Of a stretch of 64,000 nucleotides of DNA, positions 34,985 to 46,689 are shown one piece after another. The notes below the pieces were generated by a model that was given only the letters and a program-made list of their open reading frames with translations, was not told the origin of the DNA and did not search any database. Position 1 is the first letter of the stretch. Every line of letters starts with the position of its first letter. Made by a program: the position numbers and the translations under genes. The DNA is from Haemonchus contortus (lineage: Eukaryota > Nematoda > Chromadorea > Rhabditida > Trichostrongylidae): the NCBI GenBank assembly GCA_000469685.2, contig LS997564.1, positions 31,444,843 through 31,508,842 of the forward strand, written 5' to 3'.

Positions 34985-35395
34985 AAATTTGACCGCTCTA
35001 GGTCTACGTAAACAGAAGCTGTGCATTCGCGGCCCAAAATTCCTATCACACACGCCCCGCCTTCTACAGGCGGAGTCCGGTCCTGCCACCCATCATAAAT
35101 CTTCCCATCCTGCCTCCTGTGCTCCTACCAAATTTCAACTCTAGGTCAACGTAAACAGGAGTTATGAGTTGCGGCCTGAAATTCCTATCACGCACGCCCC
35201 ACCTCCTGTAGGCGGGACCCGGCTCCGCTATTTCCCATGGATGCTCCCATCCTACCCTTTACTCCTACGGAATTTGAACTAAGTCCACGGGAACGGGTGT
35301 TGTGAATGTCCGGTCAAACACACACACCGACACACACCCACAAACAGACACACCGAAAAACCAACATTTATTTAGCGATTTATATATAGTAGGAT
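34985..35395. repeat. Dispersed minisatellite-type repeat with conserved ACACACCGACA tail
   Basis: Two to three ~140-150-bp units contain CCTACCAAATTT, CTAGGTC..CGTAAACAG and CCTATCAC.CACGCCCC, and then run into (CACACCGACA)-like sequence ending in ATTTATATATAGTAGGATG. The same tail and units occur at 40140-40335, 44985-45236 and (inverted) 45958-46300. A tail-like fragment is at 36105-36190. Confidence 0.6.
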
Positions 35396-35462
35396 GTTTG
35401 GACTCGATAAGGTATTGCGTTTTTCCTTCCTTCATATATCAGCTACAGGGAAACCGCGAAAC

Positions 35463-35567
35463 ATGGAAATCGGTCGTGGACTTTTGATAGTGTTGTTATT
35501 AACAGTTGTGAGCAATAATAACTACCATTCAAAACTTCTCGATCGACTGATTCGGTCGACTGATCAG
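35463..35567 (+). CDS. Candidate signal-peptide exon of an unidentified secreted protein
   Basis: ATG at 35463 follows an acceptor-like TCAGCTACAG|GGAAACC. The 35 codons encode MEIGRGLLIVLLLTVVSN, a convincing signal peptide, then a polar helix SKLLDRLIRSTDQ, ending at donor CAG|GTTAGT in phase 0. An in-phase downstream segment after CTCTTCAG at 36438 reads to a stop and contains another hydrophobic stretch (MHMCILVLFSAYLLVNGA), but the link is speculative. No family assigned. Confidence 0.3.
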
Positions 35568-36714
35568 GTTAGTCAGTCATAAAGAAGGCGTTAAGCCAAC
35601 GATGCTAACAAAGGAAAAGCTCATTCACTAACAGTGATAAGGTCCTGAGCAAATGATTCTCTTCACAAAAATGCTGAAAAGGGAAGAGGCAATATCGATG
35701 AAGGGGAGCTCAACAGAAGCAGAACCCCCTAGAGCTCAACATTCAGTGTCTATTATGCTCATGTGCTATATAAATTCAAAAGAAAGTGTCGAGTCAGTCG
35801 ATTACTTCCACTCCGCCCTATGAGACGAAGGAATTTCACTGCGGGTTGTTGGACTAAAATGAGAATGGCATAGAATGGAGAAAGAGCAACGAATGGGATA
35901 GCTGAATTCCAAAGTCTGCATAGGTAGACTGTGTACCATGCCAGGGTCGATCGAAGTCACAGTGTCGAAGTACTCGCTTCATTCCCCACTCACTACATTC
36001 CGTTGCACTCGCTCCATTAGCCTATCCACCAATTTACTGCTTTACTTACAAGAAGGAAATATTAGAAAGAGCTAAGTTTTCCGTATCAATAACTTTATCG
36101 TAATCATAAGTTTTGGACGGACAGACCGACAAATCTACAAACCCCCTTACCGACACACCGACAAACGTACAAACCAACACACCAAGTTACTGCTTTATAA
36201 ATGAGAGGTTTCTCCAACCTTTACTTGGAGAATGAACTGAACAAGCTTTAGTCTGCTTCCACTCTGCTCTTTCTGAAAACAGATCTGCAGTGACACGGTC
36301 ATTTTGTACGGTAAGCGAGCTGAATAATCTTCCTCCCGAGCTCCAGACCTGCTGTCGCGAGCAGGAGGGAATATCACCCTCGTGGAGCTTCAAGAAAGAG
36401 AATGGGTTGTTCCTTTTCAAAAATTATCCTGCTTACTTTCTCCGTTTGGTGCGATCCTACTCTTCAGAATGCCTTCCCTTCACATTCTAGAAATCCCCTT
36501 TACTTAACAATGCATATGTGTATACTTGTATTATTTTCTGCTTATTTATTGGTCAATGGTGCACTCCAAGCTGCATACAGAAATTCGCGCACGGGAAAGT
36601 AATGAAAATCGAAGAACCTGACAGCATTGTAACGTCTTGTATGCGAGGTAATGCGTCGCACGTCATTTGGGCAGCGCGGTCTGCTACGAAGAGACCATAA
36701 AATAGCAGGGTGTG

Positions 36715-36812
36715 GGAACTTGGGTACGACTGAGATAAATTGAGGTACGATGAGATCACTTCGCGTCTAGGTGCGAAGTGACCTCAATCGTACCTAAACT
36801 TATCTTAATTAC
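36715..36812. repeat. Hairpin
   Basis: AGGTACGATGAGATCACTTCGC pairs with GCGAAGTGACCTCAATCGTACCT with mismatches, around an 8-nt loop GTCTAGGT. Each arm is about 22-30 nt. Confidence 0.6.
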
Positions 36813-37434
36813 GCGCCTCTTCTCTATCGTACATTATCTCATCCTAGTCATGAAAGTGATGACGAGTTAAGAAAATGATGAGAAAGTGGAACTTCAAGGA
36901 GATTAGATTTTTAAGAGGTAAAATTTTCATCATCTTTGGTTCTTTGCTTGACCATGCAAGATAAAAGAAATTTCTACAAAAAAATTCCAATAAAATGTGA
37001 AGAAGCCTAGTTTCCTAGAAAAAAAAATCCTAAATTTAATAATTAAACAACTCAGATTCTTTTGATTGCAACGAATTCGGACATCTCTATGCTCAATGTG
37101 GAGACGATTTGCTCCTCGCTGATGAACTCCGTCGAACTGAGAGAATGTAGATGGGTAGGTGCAGAAGCATTTTAGAGCGAAGGCTGCGGTGCGGGTTGAA
37201 GCGCTAGCGGAGGTTGTATAGATATAGAAATGACATAGTATAAGGTTCTGGTGCGGGTTGGCTACGTTGTTGGAGGTTGCGTAGATGCAGAAGTAGCCGC
37301 TGTGCAGATTAGAGCTGCATTGAAGCCGAGGGGTACCCCGTGAATTCTCGGAAGCAATAGAGTGTGTTCTCAGAACACATAGACACATCAAAGCCACTAT
37401 GAGCCCTCATCAGCTCTAATCACTTGCCGCCAAT

Positions 37435-37701
37435 GGCTGCTTTCACAGTCCGCCGGCCGGCCGACGTGCCACGAGGCAGTGCTAGGGGGAGGAGGACGGC
37501 AGACGGTCCGTCAGCCCCTCGAAGGGCTGTAAACAAGGAGAGACAAGATCAAAAACCATTTGTACAAGCCCCTGATTGTTTGGTTTTCGATCTTGTTCTT
37601 CTTCGTTTTCAACCCTTCGACCGACCGTCTGCCGCCCTCCTCCCCCCTAGCACTGTCTCGTGGTACGCCGGCTGGCCGGCCGGCGGACTATGAAAGCAGC
37701 C
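37435..37701. mobile_element. Fully palindromic GC-rich MITE (267 bp), TGCTTTCA family
   Basis: GGCTGCTTTCACAGTCCGCC is mirrored by GGCGGACTATGAAAGCAGCC, and pairing continues inward (GTGCTAGGGGGAGGAGG with CCTCCTCCCCCCTAGCAC). The flanks read AAT on both sides. Confidence 0.85.
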
Positions 37702-40373
37702 AATCGCTACAATCAACCATCTACATACGATCTCGTCATCTGACGACAATTGTTTGCATTGAAAGAAGCACTTACTTTAAGGACACCATATAGGACTTCG
37801 TTAGATCAAAAAATCGCTAGGGCATGGAGCTTTAAGTGCACAAAGGCCGGCACGTCGATGGCCAATCCCGGAGTAACCGCATTTCAACGGTGTTGCGGCG
37901 TCATCATTATGCCTAGTAGAGGCGGATGCGGAAAATTACAACAGCTGATCGTTCTGGACGTGCTGTGATTGCATTATAGTGGTGACGTCCGCGTCGGCTC
38001 AAGACGTCGATGATGGCGTCGGTACTATAAATACAAACAGTCGTGACCCACGATGAGGCAACTGCACTTTTGGGTAGCTAAGAAACTGTGGCCAACTCAT
38101 CCGCGAATGTACGCGACTGATATCTCATCCCAACAACTTTCCCGTAAACAAGATTTTGTACAGCCCTGTGCACCAAGTATTTTTGGAGAAGTCCTATATT
38201 TGCCATTTTTCGATAACGGAACGGATATGGTGTTGCACAATAGCACTTTCATTCTTTGAAAGCACAGACTGCGACAACGCTGAGGTGCTTTTTCTTCCCA
38301 AAAATCCTCAAAAAACGCGAAAGAAAAGTTATAATAAAGCAGTCAATAAGCAATAATTGTAATGGAGCCCTCAAACTAGGCAAAGAGGGTCTGTACAAGA
38401 TCATGACAGTGGGAGTGGTTTGGAAAGGGTGTTTCAATGAGAGGTCTGTGCGTGCAGTCGCGTATACAGACGGCTACCAAAACCCAGAAATTGCCTTCCG
38501 CTGTCGCCATGGGTCAGTACTACATATTATCAAAATCACATGCTACATTTGTTATTGTTTCTCTCTGTCATTATTACTTTTCATTATTATTTGTTGCTGT
38601 TTTTCTTTTTTTTATGTTGAATACTTTAGTACTCTGCAACTGATTGAATTTTCAGTGCATCTGCTCCATTATGGACGATGCGTTCTCTACGAAGCCGTTA
38701 GAGGTCACGTAAGAAGGTGATATCGGTGGAAACAATCGTTGAGCCCTTATCAAGCCCTATCCTACCTTTTTTGGACAAATGCTATTTTAGAAGCTAGAGA
38801 TTCGTTTCAATATCGGATATCGGGAACAGTTTTCATCCTAGGCTGTGTTTCTTTTTACATGAAGAACGTTACTAAGCCTTCGATTTTATGATGAAATGGA
38901 GAGGGTATACAACTTCGATTGAAGCCCATTGTAATCCTTTCATTAGAAAATTCGACCAAAATCATCAGTTGGATTTTCTGGATGAGGCCTGTCCTTTCTT
39001 TTCCCGAATCTTCTTATTAAGTAACTCCCGGTGTTATCTACTAATGTAGGGAAGAACGATAACAACAATATCAATGATGGAGTATAATAACCGCAGCTCT
39101 TCCAATCCTCCTGGTATCAGTCTTGAATCGATGTTCTCAGAGGATAGCAATCCGACGAGCTTTTTGTAGTTGGGATCGAGACAAAGGGTTGTCTCACTGT
39201 GTCTCACAGTGCGTAGGGCAACAGCGCAAGATCACATTGCACTACCTTGCATAATATCGGTTTTCGACAATCCTTACCATGGTAATAACGATCTCTTTTT
39301 ACATATAATCCATACAATCCACTGTTGTGCCAAGGCTCCACATCCAACACCAAGAGAGTCATTGCTCAGCACTTCTATTTTGAGCCCTCAGTTGGACTTC
39401 AATATCTTCGGCGATAATCAGTCTTACTTTTCATAAAAATTCCCATCCATACATACAAATTTTATGCAACACCCAGCATAAAATCTGTAAACGTCAGGGT
39501 TCAACCGTAATTAAGGAAACGCTCAACTCACCTGCTCCTGGCTTGTAAGGAAATCTCATCAGTCCTTGTCAGCTATCAATAAGAACAACGGAGGCTTCAT
39601 ATCCGTCACCGATGCGCTACATTAACCTCCCCCTCAAAATGAACATCAAAAAGCGTCAATGTCGAGACTTTGAAGGCACAAAGAAAGGCATACCCTTCGG
39701 ATTTCGCACTGTCATGTCCATAGGCGCTATTGGTTGTGATCATTCTTCTTATCACATATCAGCCAGCAACTCTTACATCCCTGTCACCCACTATCACGAC
39801 TACATCACCAGTCACACTGCATACTCAAGGATTGAGTGTCCGCTATACTGACGTAGGTCCTAAAGAATTCAGTGGGCCCTGCTAAGCCCCTTATCATCTG
39901 TCATCAACGAACCCGCTATACCTTTGATCACTCATGGAAGGCTCGAATACGAATAGTAAAATCCAGTGGTCCTTACTGAAAAGTCTTTCACTTCCCCTAC
40001 CAGCTGGATATTACTACTTTCTCTCTCAACCCATTTATGCAACTTCATACCCCTTACCTCACCAGAATGCCCATGTTTCTCCAGGACGTAAGAAGGACGT
40101 AAGGGCTCAGCAGTTCCTGACTTCGAGAGCGAGTTATCAGTCCTTTTAGTTGTTGTCCCTTATTCTCTCCTGCCAACACTAGTCTCATGTTGCTGTCTCT
40201 ATTCCTTTATTTAACGCTTCATGTCTCCGTCAACATGGGGGATGAAATTTCGGTCAAACGTACACAAAAATACGCACACACGAACAAGCACGCCGGCACG
40301 CTAACAACACACTTAGCGAATTACATGTGGTAACAGGAGGTTGCCGTTGGAAATGGCAGTTTTGTTGCCACTA
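37702..40373. other. Intergenic, no supported gene
   Basis: Long open frames exist (for example 38256-38720 plus) but lack motifs, plausible starts or partner exons. 40140-40335 contains the minisatellite-type repeat with its ACACACG-rich tail. Confidence 0.45.
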
Positions 40374-42965
40374 CAATACCCTCCCTAATTATTCAAAAAA
40401 AGGCGAAAAAGACGCGGATTCGCGTCTTTCGTATGATGTTATATAGTTCGACTCAGCTCGTCGAGATCTATAAAATGGTGAGTTCAAAATTTGGAAAACT
40501 TCAATTTCTAAGTCCTCGATCCACCGAAGCTCCTGGGGGTACGTCATTAGCGGCGACGCTCGCCATAATTACATATAACCAGAAGACATTCTCCTCCATT
40601 GGAAGTATTCAGTGAGTTGTAGGGCAGCTGTCATATTTCAAAACTAAGCAGGAAATGGACCTTTGCATTTTTCATGTTTTACTGATCATTTTGGTACCAT
40701 TTTTTCCGAAATGGGCGAATTCAGTCGCACACCAATCTTGAACGATAGCGACTTTTTAATTTGAGAAATAGCAAAAATGAGTTGATTCCCAATGCTAGTA
40801 AATGATCTACCTACACTTCAGAAATAGTGCTTCCCTACAGTCTGCACATTGCATGCATGAGTTCAAGAATAAAAGCGTTTCTATCGTTCAAATTCCGGTT
40901 TGCGGCATATTTTCGCAGAAAACACGCGTTTTCTTGCGTTTTCAAGTAGGATTTTCGATGTTCATGAGGAAGTTACGCCTATCATCGAAAGTATTCACAC
41001 TGAACTTCTTGTGAACAACCACGGATATGAGGAATAGTTACTTGTTTGGATCCTTAGGCTTCATAAATAGCTTCCGATCGTAGCCCAAAGCACAGGAGAC
41101 TGAACCACATATTTTTTATTTGAAGAAAACGTATGCAATGCTACACCGTTGAAATCCATTTCCAAAAAGCTATTGAGCGGTATGAAAATCACTTAACGAA
41201 TCACACTTCGAATTAACACCTTTAGCACCATATTTCCATTCTACTCCGCCACTCGGCCACCCAATTAGGCATGTGGCTCGAGTGAATGAGGCAGCATATT
41301 GATTGACTGCCTGTTTGCTTTGATGTGCGCCACCAATCGAACAGTCTTAGAAATTTGCTCTTGTGATTGAATGTGCACAACTCTAACACGCAATGTTTCA
41401 CCTCACTTTGCAAAACAAGATGATTTTCAAGAAGTGTAAGTTTTTAGTGACAACTCCTCCCATAACACGAATTCTTCAAAGTAATTGTGGATATTCTTGT
41501 GTTTGCAACAAAAAACTTTGCAACTAGAATAATTGTATCACTTTCATGCTCACTAGTGAGACATTATAGCGGCCGCATTTGAATGTGTATGTTGTAAAAT
41601 AGTTTACGACTGCGGCACCATTAGTAGGCAGGCTATTGTCGAGGTGCGAAAAAACTCCTTCGGTAATTACTGTGGGAGCCGCTGAGGTCGAGGGACAATA
41701 CCTGGGACCGACTCAAAGTGCTGTAACCAGCTTCTGTAGAAAGACGATGCATCATCGGCTCCCAGAAATAGAAATGTACAAGGTATAAATGATGCTAATG
41801 CAAACTAGAAATAGGACCATCACTTCATAAAATGAATTTCAAAAGTATGACTCAACCCCAGTAGAAAAGAAATACCGTAATCTGCAAAGTGAGTTTCATT
41901 GGAAACAGTTGCGTGTTAGAGTTGTGCACATTCAATCACAAGAGCAAATTTCTAAGACTGTTCGATTGGTGGCGCACATCAAAGCAAACAGGCAGTCAAT
42001 CAATATGCTGCCTCATTCACTCGAGCCACATGCCTAATTGGGTGGCCGAGTGGCGGAGTAGAATGGAAATATGGTGCTAAAGGTGTTAATTCGAAGTGTG
42101 ATTCGTTAAGTGATTTTCATACCGCTCAATAGCTTTTTGGAAATGGATTTCAACGGTGTAGCATTGCATACGTTTTCTTCAAATAAAAAATATGTGGTTC
42201 AGTCTCCTGTGCTTTGGGCTACGATCGGAAGCTATTTATGAAGCCTAAGGATCCAAACAAGTAACTATTCCTCATATCCGTGGTTGTTCACAAGAAGTTC
42301 AGTGTGAATACTTTCGATGATAGGCGTAACTTCCTCATGAACATCGAAAATCCTACTTGAAAACGCAAGAAAACGCGTGTTTTCTGCGAAAATATGCCGC
42401 AAACCGGAATTTGAACGATAGAAACGCTTTTATTCTTGAACTCATGCATACAATGTGCAGACTGTAGGGAAGCACTATTTCTGAAGTGTAGGTAGATCAT
42501 TTACTAGCATTGGGAATCAACTCATTTTTGCTATTTCTCAAATTAAAAAGTCGCTATCGTTCAAGATTGGTGTGCGACTGAATTCGCCCATTTCGGAAAA
42601 AATGGTACCAAAATGATCAGTAAAACATGAAAAATGCAAAGGTCCATTTCCTGCTTAGTTTTGAAATATGACAGCTGCCCTACAACTCACTGAATACTTC
42701 CAATGGAGGAGAATGTCTTCTGGTTATAATTATGGCGAGCGTCGCCGCTAATGACGTACCCCCAGGAGCTTCGGTGGATCGAGGACTTAGAAATTGAAGT
42801 TTTCCAAATTTTGAACTCACCATTTTATAGATCTCGACGAGCTGAGTCGAACTGTATAACATCATACATGAAAAAAGTGTAAACCCACCTAGTCATAGAG
42901 AAAAGACGAAAAGACGCGAATCCGCGTCTTTTTCGCCTTTTTTTGAATAATTAGGGAGGGTATTG
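40374..42965. mobile_element. Long-TIR palindromic transposon, 2,592 bp, non-autonomous
   Basis: Termini CAATACCCTCCCTAATTATT, flanked by TA at 40372-40373 and 42966-42967. Inverted arms of about 1.03-1.05 kb (40374 to ~41400 and ~41900 to 42965) are nearly identical; chance frames at 40802-41014 and 42288-42500 are the same protein. The spacer of ~500 bp carries no transposase. A subterminal palindrome (AAAGACGCGGATNCGCGTCTTT type) lies ~30 bp from each end. Confidence 0.9.
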
Positions 42966-43260
42966 TACCGTAATCTTCCACAACACCCACACCATCCGCA
43001 GATCTATCATACTCGTAAGTAAGCTGAGAAAGCAACTCTCGCGCAGGTACATATGTGTACGGATGGTGACGGCACGTCTGAAGCCTTAATGTGACTTTAT
43101 TCACATCGATGGGAGTAACATCAATTCATAGCGGTCAATGAATGCAACGCCAGTCTAGAATAATCATCCAAAACTACTTTGAAGGACATCTCACAGGCTT
43201 CAATTGCACATCACTACATACCATTTGGATCGGAGTGGACAGGAAAGCAGAATCATGGCA

Positions 43261-43520
43261 ACGCCGCACTACCTCAACATGGCTGTTAGTGAAAGACTTG
43301 AACTCGCGGTGACAAGCACGAGTGCACCGGGATCACTTGCTGAGCGCCTCGCCACGTCGAATAGCTCTGGTCATCATTAGGTCACGTACGTCACGCTTTC
43401 AAGCAAAAAAGCTCACACAATACAGGGAATGGCTAGAGATGAGGTGACTGGAAAAGTGGAAGAATTAGTGCAAAGGGCAATTCAGCTGCTTCAGAAACCA
43501 GCATATGATGCGCTGTACTG
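43261..43520 (+). pseudogene. Possible decayed coding sequence
   Basis: From the ATG near 43256 one frame reads MATPHYLNMAVSERLELAVT .. LAERLATSNSSGHH, a TAG, then VTYVTLSSKKAHTIQGMARD .. VQRAIQLLQKPAYDALY and stop: about 84 codons broken by one stop. The TAG sits in CATCATTAG|GTCACG, which also looks like an acceptor. Composition is protein-like but no family is recognised. Confidence 0.25.
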
Positions 43521-44152
43521 AGAGTACTCTATGAAGTCTATGCACCTCTATAAAGCAGCATCTGGGCAGTAAACGATAGCAACGTTTGACTGTGCCGATA
43601 GGTGATTACAAAGCAGAAGACAAAACGTTGCGCCGATTGGCGAGCATAAAGCGGAAGACCGTTCTGGTTGTGACCTTCGCATTTATTAGATGATATCGGC
43701 CTTGAAGAACAAGATCAGTGCCAGAAAAACTCCTCTGGCTTCAAAAAATGGAGAGAAATTTACGGATCAGTAACAAAAAACTTGGCGGCTCCAAAAATTT
43801 TCAAGCTATTGAGTACGACGAACTTAGGCAACTGCCAGCAAATTTAGTATTTAATTATAGGAAATCTGCTCAACACACAAGCATCAAGTGTCTATAAGAC
43901 CGAGAAGATGACTATGTTTTTGAAAAAGGCGAACGACATTACTTCGGAATAAGTGCAATCAATCATGCTTTCTTCAACCACGATATATTTCTCTCCAAGT
44001 CGCATAAATTCGCTTGGATTGAATGAACTTATCGCTTTATTTATCATCAGTCCATTCGTTTTGTCTTTTTCCTTTTAGGTTCACGCGTCGTCTGCATTCT
44101 TCCGACTTCTGAAGCTTCAGTTCAGATGGGCAGAGTTACTAGTTTAAAGGCA
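43521..44152. other. Intergenic, nothing recognised
   Basis: Only short open frames without splice support or motifs. Confidence 0.4.
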
Positions 44153-44812
44153 CGGTTAACGATAAAAATGGTTTCGAAGATTTGCACATGGAATGAATTC
44201 GCGGCCTCCTACCATATGTGCCGGAATGAGGTCCAAAAACATTCTGGGTAGGGCATAATAAGGTGCCGGAGTGTGAGGCACGATCAGCCTCCTCCAATCG
44301 CTAAGCTGACGACGAAATTTAATTGTCCTCCGCCACTTTCGCATTGTAGCAACATTAGTGAAAAATCATTAAGCTGATCGACCGTCTCCTACTGGTAATA
44401 GTATTCGGCTGTATTCCTACTATCCGACTAATATTCTTCTCTATCCTGTTCTAATTAATTCTTCTCGACCGTCGTCGAAAGGTCGAAAATTGATTCTGCA
44501 CAATAACTCAGCTCAATATCAACAGTAGAATAAATAACATTAACAAAGAAACCAAAATCAGCTGTTTGGGTGTATTGTGTGCAATTGCAGACATTACGTT
44601 GCATTCGTCTACTCGCCCGAAAATTCTCTTAACCGCCGTTTTTCGCTGTGAAACTCGTCCAACCCCCTTTCCTCTTCTTTTTTGGAGCTTTGTATTTTTT
44701 ATTCGCCGTTTTTCGCGTTTTCTGCTTTTACTATTGTACTACTGTAGGCCGTACCTATCATTTTTCGTCAAAAACCGGATACCCCAAAATTATCGTGAAC
44801 TGTGCATTCAAA
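44153..44812 (+). mobile_element. MITE family A, copy 3 (diverged, ~660 bp)
   Basis: It starts TTTAAAGGCACGGTTAACGA, carries ATGGTTTCGAAGATTTGCAC and GACCGTCTCCTACTGG as in copy 1, and ends ATTATCGTGAACTGTGCATT. More diverged than copies 1 and 2. Confidence 0.75.
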
Positions 44813-44984
44813 TTACACAGGCACCGCTCGTGCGTGCTCCGTTACCATGAGAGAAATCTTGCTCAAGTCCCGTGTGTTTGAGTAACTCGGTTCATTCCTT
44901 GCTCATTCCACACTGACTACTTATTTCATTCGATTACGCTTATTCCGCCACCGTCCATTCCTCTGCGCCCTATGGAGGTAGGAC

Positions 44985-45236
44985 CCAAATCAGCCAGTTC
45001 CCATCACCTACTACCAGTGAGCATGATTCTGCTTCATGCACTCCCGTTCACGTCCCGTCCCCTGTGGTTGGAGCCTAGTCGTGCCACTCACTCTCAGCAT
45101 CCTGCTGCCTGTATCCCTATCAGATTTGGACGCATTTGTTTTAAGGGGGCAAAATTATGAATTTCCGGTCAAAAATGCGCAGCGACACACACCGGCAAAG
45201 AAACAGACACACTTAGCGCTCTATATATAGTAGGAT
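44985..45236 (+). repeat. Minisatellite-type repeat with CGACACACACCGGCA tail
   Basis: It includes CCGTCCCCTGTGGTTGG, ATTTCCGGTCAAAAATGCGC and the terminal CGCTCTATATATAGTAGGAT shared with 35395. Confidence 0.55.
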
Positions 45237-45737
45237 ACACTTAATGAGTGCACCTCCACTTGAACAATATGGTAGATAATCTTACACACCCCATAATGTG
45301 CGATATTGTGATGGAAGTAAAATGGCGAAAAGTGGAAGTAAATTCTCTCAAACTCAAGAAGCTGTAACTACAGCCACTACAGTATAGTGATAGTCAGTAA
45401 TGAAACAATTGATCATGTAGCCAGAGTCATAGGACATAGTCGGAACTGCGGCACACCGAAACGACAACCTCTCGTGTAAAACCGACTTGAATGCTAATAG
45501 AAGACTTGAAGAAGTAAGCGGTTGAAGGTTTCTAGTGCATTCGTTCAAACAAATTCGGGCTCTTTTCTTGACGTTTCGTTTCTACTCACTCCTTGATCAT
45601 ACCACTTCGGCGGGCCCATCCAGAGAGTCTGCCATACCATGACGTGATTCAATTTCTTAACAAGAGCAGCTTGAATGGTGCAGACTGATAGTGCTGGCAA
45701 ATGATAACACCATATCCAGGAAAATGTAAACCAGCGA

Positions 45738-45860
45738 ATTAGTGTTTCGCTTAGACTGGCGAAGCGAAACACCAACTCGCTGGTGGGTAGGCTTTTGTGG
45801 GTGGGCCGACTGATGAGCCGACCAGTTGGCTCATCAGTCTGCCTACCCACAAAACATCCA
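45738..45860. repeat. Two adjacent perfect hairpins
   Basis: GTGTTTCGCTT / AAGCGAAACAC form an 11-bp perfect stem around AGACTGGCG. Next to it GGGCCGACTGATGAGCC pairs with GGCTCATCAGTCTGCC, inside GTGGGTAG / CTACCCAC outer arms. Confidence 0.65.
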
Positions 45861-45957
45861 TGATTACGATATGAAAACCCACCGGCAATTGATGTGCTAA
45901 CAATAAGGTGGAAACTCAAGAGCTAATTCGGTGTTCGCAAATATAGCATTAATTTAT

Positions 45958-46300
45958 GTACGTGTCATCCTACTAAGTATAATTCGCTTAGTGTGTCTGT
46001 TGGTTTGTCGGTGTGTTTGTGTGTGCGCTTCCAAACGGAAATTCATTACTCCTGTTCTCGTGGACCCAGAGAGTTCAAATTTGGTAGAAGTACGGGGGAC
46101 CGGATGAGAACACTTATGATGGGTGGCAGGACCGGACTCCACCCACAGGGGGCGGGGCGTGGGCGATAGAAATTTCAAGCCGCAATTTCATAACTCCTCT
46201 CCCCGTAGACCTAAAACGTTCAATCTTGGTAGGAGTACAGGAGACATGATGGAAAACCTACAAATTTTGAACTCTTCAGGCCTACGGAAACAGAAGTTAA
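45958..46300 (-). repeat. Minisatellite-type repeat, inverted copy
   Basis: It begins CATCCTACTA..CGCTTAGTGTGTCTGTT (the inverse of the tail) and contains GGTGGCAGGACCGGACTCC and GGGGCGGGGCGTGGGCGATA units. Confidence 0.55.
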
Positions 46301-46422
46301 GAATTTCCACCCAAATATTTGCTCTGCGCACGCTCCGCCCCTCTTTATTTACAAAGCACTAACTTTGCGCGTCTCTTTGAATGCGGGTTTGTGTGCATGT
46401 CCGCACCTACGCACAGTGAGGA

Positions 46423-46680
46423 GGGTATGGGTACATTCACCCAGAACTGGATAAACGCGGCAAATCGCGCGCGAAATTCGTGGTGATTCAAACGATTCTA
46501 GCGCCTATCATTTGGGCCAAATTTGAAGTAGAGTCGATTATTACGATCATCTGACCATACTAATGTATTCTACTTCAAGTTTGCGCCCCAATGATAGGAG
46601 CCGAAGTCGTCCTAAACGTCACGGATCACGCCGCGCCATTTGCCGCCTCCAACCAGTTCTGGGTAAATGTTCCGTCCTCC
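46423..46680. mobile_element. Foldback MITE with 9-bp target duplication (MULE-like), copy 1
   Basis: Ends GGGTATGGGTACATTCACC and (inverse) GGAGGACGGAACATTTACC. Flanks CAGTGAGGA (46414-46422) and CAATGAGGA (46681-46689) form a 9-bp direct repeat with one mismatch. Arms are about 110 bp (AAATTCGTGGTGATTCAAAC). Confidence 0.85.
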
Positions 46681-46689
46681 CAATGAGGA

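Noticed and set aside
35463..36602. Ligand-gated channel gene linking the 35463 signal-peptide exon to the hydrophobic frame near 36511
   Set aside because: The Cys-loop and other membrane segments expected between them were not found; resemblance is too weak.
36930..37397. 155-codon minus-strand open frame, among the longest in the window
   Set aside because: No ordered domain, composition unlike the confirmed genes here, no splice signals in support, and it abuts a palindromic MITE. Probably chance.
38256..38720. 154-codon plus-strand open frame
   Set aside because: It starts at a non-ATG codon, ends in low-complexity hydrophobic sequence from a T-rich stretch, and has no recognised motif.
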